NCBI RefSeq assembly: GCF_017896165.1
Contig: NZ_JAFCNB010000018.1
Location: 79,830-143,829 of the forward strand
From: Microbispora oryzae
Lineage (GTDB): Bacteria; Actinomycetota; Actinomycetes; Streptosporangiales; Streptosporangiaceae
Direction of reading: 5' to 3'
DNA: 64,000 nt
The first letter of the stretch is position 1, and each line of letters starts with the position of its first letter. Both the position numbers and the translations under genes were made by a program. A model generated the notes under the pieces. The model worked only from the letters and a program-made list of their open reading frames with translations, had not been told where the DNA came from and did no database searches. Shown here one piece after another: positions 58,474 to 64,000 of the stretch.

Positions 58474-59891
58474 GCGATCCAGTCGAAGGCGAACCTGTCG
58501 GGGTCCCACTTCTTGCGCGGGTCGGCGGGCGCGACGGTGATGGTGCGGATGACCGCGGCGACGATCGCGCGTTGCTGGGAGACGTTCATGGCCTCCCATC
58601 GGGTGAGCATCTCCTGCGCGGTGCCGATGAAGGGGATTAGGGGCGAGGTGCGCGACAGGCTTGCCAACTGGGCGCGGTTCTTGTCCAGTCGCAGTTCGAT
58701 CGGGGTGCGAGCGGCCATCCATTCTCTGCGGCTGATTTCACGGCTGGCCCAGGCGTGGGCGAGTTCTTCCAGCAGTTCCTCGTCAGCGCGTACGGCCTCG
58801 GTGAGGTTGTCGTCATCGCCGCCGTCGTGATGGATGCGCTCGGCGAGGGCGGGAGAGTCGAGCGCGGTCAGCAGCATGTCGCGGACGTAGTTGTCGGTTC
58901 GGGCGGCGTTGGTGGCGACACCGCCGCATGAGCCGCTGCCGGGAACGTTCGGACAGACATACCGGGGGATGCCTGCGCGGGGACGGCCGTTCATCCGGTG
59001 CCCGCACCGGCCGCAGCGCAGAATCCCGGACAGGAGGTAGGTGCGCCCGGTGGCGGCCTGGCGGCGGTAGTCGCGGGTGGAATCGCTGAGTAATGCGCGC
59101 AGCCGGTCGGAGTCGACCGGGCTGATGATCGCGGGCCAGACGGCGTCGGCGACGATCTCACCCAGCAGAGGGCGGGTGGTCTTGAAGCTGCTGCGTGGAA
59201 TGTGTTCCCTTCGCCCACTGATCCGGGCCGAGGCGAGCAGACGTCGCAACGTCGTCGGAACCCAGTGACGCCCGGAAGGTGTCTTCACGTCCCGCCGCTG
59301 GAAGTCCTTGCACACGCTCGCCAAGGATTCGCCGGCCAGCACGCGCCGGGCTGCCTCGCGGATGACGTCGGCCTCTTCGTCGATGACGGTCATGCGGTCT
59401 TCGGCGTAGCCGTAGGGGCGCATCCCGCCGCCGGAGACCTTGCCTGCCTCGGCGTTCTGGCGTCGCTGGCGCTTTTGACGTTCGGCCTTGTGCTCTGCCT
59501 CGTGGCGGGCTGCGGCCCCGAGCATGCGCGCGATCAGTCGACCGGTGGGGGTGGCCAGGTCGATTTCCCCGGTGACCGTGGCGAGTTCGATGCCGCGCCG
59601 GTCGGCCAGGTCGATGACGTCTTCCAACTCGCGTGGGGATCGTGTCAGCCTGTCCACGTGCCAGCACACGATGGCGTCGACAGTCCCGGCCTCGATGTCG
59701 CCGAGAAGTCGTTGCCATGCTGGGCGCGAGCTTCCGGAGTACGCGCTGACGTCGTTGTCGGAGTAGACGTCCACCACGTTCCAGCCTCGGCGTTCGACCA
59801 GGGCTCGGCAGTCGGCTTCCTGGCGGGCGACGCCGAGCCCAGCACCGGCGCGGTCCTGGCTGATCCGGCAGTAGATCGCAGCTCTGCGCAT
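58470..59891 (-). CDS. Large serine recombinase (integrase)
   Basis: 473 aa on the minus strand. The resolvase domain starts RRAAIYCRISQDRAGAG with nucleophile Ser11 and Arg9 and continues RPAWQRLLGDIEAGTVDAIV and WHVDRLTRSPRELEDVIDL. A recombinase domain (MRPYGYAEDRMTVIDEEADV) follows. A zinc ribbon comes next, with ligands in LRCGRCGHRM and CPNVPGSGSCGG, then a coiled-coil region. All parts of a functional large serine integrase are present, so it is a plausible agent of island insertion. The DNA target cannot be inferred from sequence alone. Confidence 0.93.
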   Translation of the reverse strand: MRRAAIYCRISQDRAGAGLGVARQEADCRALVERRGWNVVDVYSDNDVSAYSGSSRPAWQRLLGDIEAGTVDAIVCWHVDRLTRSPRELEDVIDLADRRGIELATVTGEIDLATPTGRLIARMLGAAARHEAEHKAERQKRQRRQNAEAGKVSGGGMRPYGYAEDRMTVIDEEADVIREAARRVLAGESLASVCKDFQRRDVKTPSGRHWVPTTLRRLLASARISGRREHIPRSSFKTTRPLLGEIVADAVWPAIISPVDSDRLRALLSDSTRDYRRQAATGRTYLLSGILRCGRCGHRMNGRPRAGIPRYVCPNVPGSGSCGGVATNAARTDNYVRDMLLTALDSPALAERIHHDGGDDDNLTEAVRADEELLEELAHAWASREISRREWMAARTPIELRLDKNRAQLASLSRTSPLIPFIGTAQEMLTRWEAMNVSQQRAIVAAVIRTITVAPADPRKKWDPDRFAFDWIA

Positions 59892-60121
59892 GGGTCACAT
59901 AGATACACGCTCGTTGGCACCGGCGTGAGCTGCCCCATCGGCCTCACCACAGGCGAGGCGTAGACCAGCGGTTTCACCAACATCCTGGCCCAAGATCCTC
60001 CGGCGCACCCGGCTCTGATCTTGGGCCGGCCCCATATTCGGCGAGTAGTCGACGCGGCCTGGCGTTCATCGCGCATGTGAAAGTGCGTGCCGGTACATCA
60101 TCGTCCAGTGGCGACCGTCCT

Positions 60122-61105
60122 TCAGAACCCGGTTGGATGGCGGGGTGTATATCGGCTTTCCAAGGCGTCGATCTCAGTCTCGTCGAGTCGTACAGCCAGG
60201 GCGGCCACGGCGTCGTCAAGGTGGGCCGGCTTGGTCGCTCCGATGACGGGTGCGGCGACGGTGGGATTGCCTAGCGCCCATGCGAGGGAGACTTGAGCCA
60301 TGGGGATCTCACGCGTTGTCGCGATTCGGTGAACGGCATCGACGATTGGACGATCGACGTCACCGAAGAAGCGTTGTCCGATGGGATCTTTCGCCGAGCG
60401 GCCGGTCGCCTGCCCGTAGGGCCGGGCCAAGCGGCCCTTGGCAAGTGGGCACCACGGCAGGCTGGAGACGCCTTGGTCGACGAGCAGCGGAAACATTTCC
60501 CGTTCGTCCTCGCGTTGCACGAGGCTGTACTGGTTCTGCATCGACACGAATCTCGTGTGGCCACGATGCGTCGCGGTGTGCTGCATCTTGGAGAATTGCC
60601 ACGCCCACATGGACGAGGCGCCGATGTACCGAACCTTCCCAGCCGCCACCACTTCGTGGAGGGCTTCCATCGTCTCCTCGACCGGGGTTCCCGGATCGAA
60701 CCGGTGGACCTGGTAGAGGTCGATGTAGTCAGTGCCGAGGCGTGCAAGAGATGCGTCGACCTGATCGAGGATCGCCTCGCGGGACAGCCCCGAGCCTCCA
60801 GGGCCATCGTGCATGGGGAGCCCCACCTTGGTGGCGATGACGACATCCTCGCGCCGGGCGTACTCCTTCACGGCGCGGCCGACGATCTCCTCCGAAGTGC
60901 CGCCGCCATAGACGTTCGCGGTGTCCCACAGGGTGATGCCCAGCTCAACGGCTCGCCGGAAGATCGGTGCTGCAGCCTGCTCGTTCAGTGCCCAGGGGTT
61001 GACGCCTTGCGCCGGATCCGCGAACCCCATGCAACCGAGGGCGATCCGGCTGACCAGGAGATCGGTACGCCCCAGCGGCACGTACTCCATCGTCGCCGCG
61101 CTCAT
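60122..61105 (-). CDS. Aldo/keto reductase
   Basis: 327 aa from ATG 61105 on the minus strand, overlapping the upstream FMN reductase stop by 4 bp. TIM-barrel AKR with LGCMGFADP, WDTANVYGGGTSEEIVGRAV (catalytic Asp and Tyr), VVIATKVGLP (catalytic Lys) and VHRFDPGTPVEETMEALHE. The C-terminal NADPH site is VAAPVIGATKPAHLDDAV. It reduces carbonyls using NADPH. It forms an operon with the FMN reductase, opposite an XRE regulator. Confidence 0.93.
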   Translation of the reverse strand: MSAATMEYVPLGRTDLLVSRIALGCMGFADPAQGVNPWALNEQAAAPIFRRAVELGITLWDTANVYGGGTSEEIVGRAVKEYARREDVVIATKVGLPMHDGPGGSGLSREAILDQVDASLARLGTDYIDLYQVHRFDPGTPVEETMEALHEVVAAGKVRYIGASSMWAWQFSKMQHTATHRGHTRFVSMQNQYSLVQREDEREMFPLLVDQGVSSLPWCPLAKGRLARPYGQATGRSAKDPIGQRFFGDVDRPIVDAVHRIATTREIPMAQVSLAWALGNPTVAAPVIGATKPAHLDDAVAALAVRLDETEIDALESRYTPRHPTGF

Positions 61106-61695
61106 GCCGGGTACGGAGCGGTCTCGCGTGCCGACCGAAGCGCGCCTGCCCACCAGGCAAGTTGGTCGAGCAACGTCTTGGCGTAACCGGAGGCTTCAGG
61201 GTCGAGCGGACGACCGTCCTGCCACGCCGTGAAGTAGTTCGGGAAGGCCAGGCCATCGCGAATCGTCACCGCGTGCAACTCGGTCAGCACATTCTCCAGG
61301 TGCAGCACGGCATGCCGGCCGCCTGCTGCGCCGCCGTAGCTGACGAAGGCGACAGGTTTGGCCGTCCATTGGGTGAAGTGCCAGTCGATGGCCGCCTTCA
61401 GCGACGCGGGATAGCTGTGGTTGTACTCCGGTGTGACCACGATGAACGCGTCAGCGGCTTCCAGCGCCGAGGTCAGTGCCGCCATTCCGTTCGGGCGAGG
61501 GTAGCTGTCGCCGGCGAACTTCGGCGGTGCCGCGGGCAGGGCCAGCGGGATCTCGACCTGGGCCAGATCGACGACGTCCACATTGAACCCACCATGAGCG
61601 CGGGCCTGATCGGCGACCCACGAGGCCACCACTGGACCGAACCGTCCCTCCCGGACGCTCCCGACGATGATTGCCAAGTTGTGCTTGTCATCCAT
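61102..61695 (-). CDS. NADPH-dependent FMN reductase-like flavoprotein
   Basis: 197 aa from ATG 61695 (a GTG at 61704 is in frame). Flavodoxin-like fold with the FMN-phosphate loop IIVGSVREGRFGPVVASWV, the TPEYNHSYPASLKAAIDW motif and SYGGAAGGRHAVLHL. The family reduces flavins, quinones or azo/nitro compounds with NAD(P)H. First gene of a two-gene redox operon. Confidence 0.92.
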   Translation of the reverse strand: MDDKHNLAIIVGSVREGRFGPVVASWVADQARAHGGFNVDVVDLAQVEIPLALPAAPPKFAGDSYPRPNGMAALTSALEAADAFIVVTPEYNHSYPASLKAAIDWHFTQWTAKPVAFVSYGGAAGGRHAVLHLENVLTELHAVTIRDGLAFPNYFTAWQDGRPLDPEASGYAKTLLDQLAWWAGALRSARETAPYPA

Positions 61696-61808
61696 GCCCA
61701 CCACGATCAGGCCGTCGTAGGTGCGACAACCAGACCGTGCTCAGGCTGGCCCCCAGAGGGCCACGCTGAGCACGCCGCGGTCAAAGTGCAGCGCCATATG
61801 CTTCCGGC

Positions 61809-62642
61809 ATGGGTACGCCGTTGGGGGATTTCATCCGGGCCAAGCGCGACAGCATCCAGCCGGAGACGTTCGGGCTGCCGGAGCGAGGCCGCCGCCGTTC
61901 GCCTGGTCTGCGACGCTCGGATCTGGCTGCCCGGGCCGGCGTCAGCGTCGAATACCTGACCCGTATCGAGCAGGGTCGTGACCGCAACCCCTCAGCGGCG
62001 GTGGTGAACGCGCTCGCCGATGCGCTCAGCCTCGACCCTTCGGAGCGCAACCACCTGCGCTACCTGGCCAAGATCGCCGGCGGTGCATGTTCCGCCCGTA
62101 CCTGGCCCGCACCACCGCGCCGCGACGTCCGGCCGTCTGTCCTGGAGACACTCCGCCTCCTTGAACCGGGGATCGCAGTGGTGACGAACCGGCTGGGCGA
62201 CGTCCTGGCCTACACCAGCGGCTACGAGCTGGTGATGGGTGAAATCGGGTTGCTCGACACCGACACACCGAACCTCACCCGCTACGTCTTCACCGACCCT
62301 GCCGCCCGCACGTTCTTCGCCGACTGGGACGACGTCGCGGACGAGCAAGCCTTCGACCTGTGGCTCGCACCATCTGTCGAGAACTCCGAGTGGCTCACCG
62401 CGGAACTCGCACCCATCGCCGGGCCCGACTTCACGCGGCGCATGAACCGTCACCTGGTTCCGCGACGTGAAATGCTCCGACTCAACCACCCATCTGGGCA
62501 CGAACTTCGGCTGCTCCGCGAGACGCTCGAACTCTCCTCGGATGCACAACAACTGGTCGTTTTCCTCCCTGCGGACGAGACGACAGCCCAGAGCATCGAT
62601 CAACTCCGCCGCCCCTCGGTCCGACTCCGCGCAATCTCGTAA
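61809..62642 (+). CDS. XRE-family regulator with MmyB-like ligand domain
   Basis: 277 aa. The N-terminal helix-turn-helix is RRSDLAARAGVSVEYLTRIEQGRDRNPS; the C-terminal region (about 105-270) is the MmyB-like PAS-fold domain, which binds fatty-acid-like ligands in homologues (GDVLAYTSGYELVMGEIG, RYVFTDPAARTFFADWDD). It is divergent from the FMN reductase/aldo-keto reductase operon, the standard layout for a local regulator of redox detoxification genes. Confidence 0.92.
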   Translation: MGTPLGDFIRAKRDSIQPETFGLPERGRRRSPGLRRSDLAARAGVSVEYLTRIEQGRDRNPSAAVVNALADALSLDPSERNHLRYLAKIAGGACSARTWPAPPRRDVRPSVLETLRLLEPGIAVVTNRLGDVLAYTSGYELVMGEIGLLDTDTPNLTRYVFTDPAARTFFADWDDVADEQAFDLWLAPSVENSEWLTAELAPIAGPDFTRRMNRHLVPRREMLRLNHPSGHELRLLRETLELSSDAQQLVVFLPADETTAQSIDQLRRPSVRLRAIS

Positions 62643-62672
62643 CGCACCCCGGCCGTCATCTGTTGCAGGCGG

Positions 62673-62712
62673 GTCTGTACGGAGAAAGGTCGTCCGCCTT
62701 GTGCGTGTGTAG
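62673..62712 (+). pseudogene. Remnant 3' end of a PIN-toxin gene
   Basis: The last roughly 40 bases read ...KVVRLVRV-stop and match the end of the intact PIN gene (...[12 protein letters not shown] at 63658), including the following spacer motif that leads into an msrA fragment. Only the tail survives. Confidence 0.6.
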
Positions 62713-62731
62713 CAGGTTGCCTCAGCGATAG

Positions 62732-62857
62732 GACTACCACCAGCAGTATTTGTTCAAGCTTCCGGACGGCTACTGCGGGACCGGCGGCACCGGTACCAAC
62801 GCAGGTGACCCTTCAGGCTGGTGCCCGGCTGGGCTGACGACCTCTTCGGAGGAGTAG
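62732..62857 (+). pseudogene. msrA: MsrA C-terminal fragment, copy B
   Basis: Reads [19 protein letters not shown]... to SSEE-stop, 41 residues of MsrA's end with several substitutions. It is followed by a terminator hairpin like that of copy A. Upstream sequence is unrelated to msrA and matches the tail of the PIN gene. It is a duplicated gene end, not a gene. Confidence 0.85.
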
Positions 62858-62869
62858 CCGGGATGTGGT

Positions 62870-62906
62870 GAGACCTCCGGGCGCCGTCGTGCTTCTCGGA
62901 GGTTTC
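62870..62906. terminator. Hairpin after MsrA fragment B
   Basis: GAGACCTCCG (62870-62879) pairs with CGGAGGTTTC (62897-62906), the counterpart of the msrA/gntR hairpin at 53166-53205 with a changed loop. Confidence 0.6.
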
Positions 62907-62920
62907 ATGTTTCTGGTGCT

Positions 62921-62951
62921 GGTAGTTTACTACTTGAAGTAGTAAACTACC
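62921..62951. promoter_or_regulatory. 31-bp palindrome at the antitoxin start, probable operator
   Basis: Two perfect 15-base arms (62921-62935 and 62937-62951, beginning GGTAGTTTACTACTT) around a single G. It ends 3 bases before the antitoxin ATG. Position and symmetry fit autoregulation by the antitoxin. Confidence 0.75.
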
Positions 62952-62954
62952 GCT

Positions 62955-63266
62955 ATGGGTACGCCTGAACAGGCATTTCCGCCAGGGGAAGGGCCCGCGG
63001 CCAAGGTGAGCGTCTCCTTGCGGGCCGGCAACATCCGCGCCATCAAGGAGCGTGTCGGCGCGCGCGGGTTTTCTGCCTACGTCGACGCCGCTGTGGAGCG
63101 GCAGATCGAGCGGGACCTGCTGGAGGAGGCCCTGCAGGCGAACGAGAACGAGTGCGGTCCCATCCCGCAGCATCTGCGGGACGAGGCTGAGCAGTTGCTC
63201 CGTAGCGTGAAGTCCGCTCCGGAGCTACAGGAGGAGCGTGGATGGCACGCGCACGAAGCAAGCTGA
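62955..63266 (+). CDS. Antitoxin of a PIN-type toxin-antitoxin module
   Basis: 103 aa from ATG 62955, with no ribosome site because the palindrome abuts it, so translation may be leaderless. VSVSLRAGNIRAIKERVGARGFSAYVDAAVERQIERDLLEE resembles a ribbon-helix-helix DNA-binding unit; the acidic C-terminal part should wrap the toxin. It overlaps the toxin gene by 25 bp. Role inferred from architecture. Confidence 0.8.
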   Translation: MGTPEQAFPPGEGPAAKVSVSLRAGNIRAIKERVGARGFSAYVDAAVERQIERDLLEEALQANENECGPIPQHLRDEAEQLLRSVKSAPELQEERGWHAHEAS

Positions 63267-63658
63267 GTGCGGGGACGGTCATCCTTGACTCCGAGGGGCT
63301 CTCGAAGTGGTGTGCGGCCGACCAGCGAGTCACGGCGATTGTCCGAGAGGCGCAGAACAACGACTTCCGCGTTTCCATCAGTGCCCTGACGCCTATCGAG
63401 GCCTTCGACGGCCGGGTGACGAACGATCGGTTGCGCTGGCACCTGTCCCGGCTGCGTGTCGAGCCGGTGACCGAGGAGGTCTCCATCCACGCGCTGGATC
63501 TGCTCCGTGAGAGCGGTCTTCACGGCCACAAGTACGCGATCGATGCTGTCGTGGCCGCCACGGCTCTTCGCTCCACCCGGCCCGTCATCATCCTCACCTC
63601 GGACGAGGACGACATGAGCAAGATCTGCGGCAAGGCGGTTCGTCTCGTGCGCGTGTAG
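63242..63658 (+). CDS. PIN-domain ribonuclease toxin (VapC-like)
   Basis: 138 aa from ATG 63242 within the antitoxin gene. PIN acidic residues: D16 in [12 protein letters not shown] in [12 protein letters not shown] in [14 protein letters not shown] and D in [12 protein letters not shown]. VapC-type PIN toxins cleave tRNA or rRNA when their antitoxin is lost, stabilising the DNA that carries them. The end of this gene is duplicated upstream of MsrA fragment B. Confidence 0.88.
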   Translation: MARARSKLSAGTVILDSEGLSKWCAADQRVTAIVREAQNNDFRVSISALTPIEAFDGRVTNDRLRWHLSRLRVEPVTEEVSIHALDLLRESGLHGHKYAIDAVVAATALRSTRPVIILTSDEDDMSKICGKAVRLVRV

Positions 63659-63684
63659 GTGCTGAATTATTGCCCCAGCGATAC

Positions 63685-63764
63685 GACTACCACCAGCAGT
63701 ACCTGTTCCGTAATCCGAACGGCTACTGCGGCATCGGCGGGACCAACGTCAAGCTAGGTGACCC
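63685..63764 (+). pseudogene. msrA: MsrA C-terminal fragment, copy C (right boundary)
   Basis: [19 protein letters not shown], closer to intact MsrA than copy B, then diverges after GDP; no terminator hairpin follows. Upstream sequence matches that of copy B. It marks the right limit of recognisable msrA repeats. Confidence 0.8.
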
Positions 63765-63983
63765 CTGCAGTGGTGTCCTTGCGACGGAGCTGGGTATCGC
63801 ACCGTGTTCATTTGAAAGCGAGACGTGATGGAGCGTCGGCTCATAGCATCAACGCTATGAGCTGGGGGTACGGGAGCAATGCTCAGAACCTGTGGATCGG
63901 CTCGGGGGCGTACCCTCCCGAGTGATCGATTCGAAGGTCACTGAGTAGGCCGACGTTGGCGCGTCGGCTGGGAGGGCACGCCC
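63765..63983. other. Region right of the last msrA repeat
   Basis: Contains a perfect 8-bp hairpin CTCATAGC/GCTATGAG (63840-63861). A 22-codon frame (ATG 63857 to TGA 63925) has no ribosome site and no known match. Otherwise nothing recognisable. Confidence 0.5.
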
Positions 63984-64000
63984 ATGCTTACCGTAGTCAA
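63984..64000 (+). CDS. Start of a gene cut by the window edge
   Basis: ATG 63984 follows GGGAGGG by 7 bases; only MLTVV is visible. Likely a real start given the strong ribosome site, but too short to identify. Confidence 0.4.

Noticed and set aside
59645..60076. 143-codon minus-strand frame overlapping the recombinase start
   Set aside because: Out-of-frame reading of the recombinase N-terminus with no domain.
63857..63925. 22-codon frame near the right edge
   Set aside because: No ribosome site, starts inside a hairpin and too short to assess.

Overview
The window is high-GC actinomycete chromosome. GTG starts, four-base ATGA/GTGA overlaps, BldN, BldC and BdtA-like regulators, Rex, a haem operon and menaquinone genes all fit a sporulating actinomycete. 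The Streptosporangiales are the likeliest group, but no rRNA or single-copy marker fixes the genus. Gene order from about 3.2 to 20.6 kb (acuC, phosphatase, BdtA-like, bS22, epimerase, acyltransferase, HAD, RsbN-like, bldN, glutaredoxin, rex, hemA-C-D-B, hemL) resembles, from memory, the SCO3315-3330 region of Streptomyces coelicolor.

Layout. 0-3.1 kb: a MacAB-type ABC exporter, cut by the left edge. 3.2-10.5 kb: housekeeping genes and the divergent/convergent bldN region. 10.7-12.6 kb: a membrane protein with a C-terminal ABM domain and a small glutaredoxin. 12.7-20.6 kb: rex plus tetrapyrrole genes (hemA, hemC, cobA-hemD, hemB, a primase/polymerase-like gene, hemL). 20.7-22.8 kb: EamA exporter and divergent LysR regulator. 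22.8-27.6 kb: histidine phosphatase and the System II cytochrome c maturation genes (thioredoxin lipoprotein, CcdA, ResB, CcsB). 27.7-31.7 kb: small membrane proteins, an HExxH metalloprotease-like protein, BldC and a secreted repeat protein. 31.8-50.5 kb: menG, a MenJ-like reductase, the complete nuoA-N complex I operon and a polyprenyl diphosphate synthase. Together these encode the menaquinone pathway and the main enzyme that reduces it. 50.5-53.2 kb: flavin-dependent oxidoreductase, RarD-like transporter and msrA.

From the 3' end of msrA to about 63.8 kb lies a mosaic accessory island. The last part of msrA recurs at about 62.73 and 63.69 kb, so the gene end looks like an insertion site that has been used repeatedly. 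Between the copies are a GntR regulator, small plasmid-type genes, a GIY-YIG protein, a low-GC reverse transcriptase overlapping a SLATT-type two-TM gene (a candidate phage-defence pair), a DUF4262 gene, a large serine recombinase, an FMN reductase/aldo-keto reductase/XRE module and an antitoxin-PIN toxin pair with a 31-bp palindrome at its start.

Regulatory logic visible in the sequence: Rex is encoded here, and two Rex-operator-like sites are present. One precedes rex-hem and the other precedes menJ-nuo. NADH/NAD+ sensing would therefore coordinate haem synthesis with complex I.
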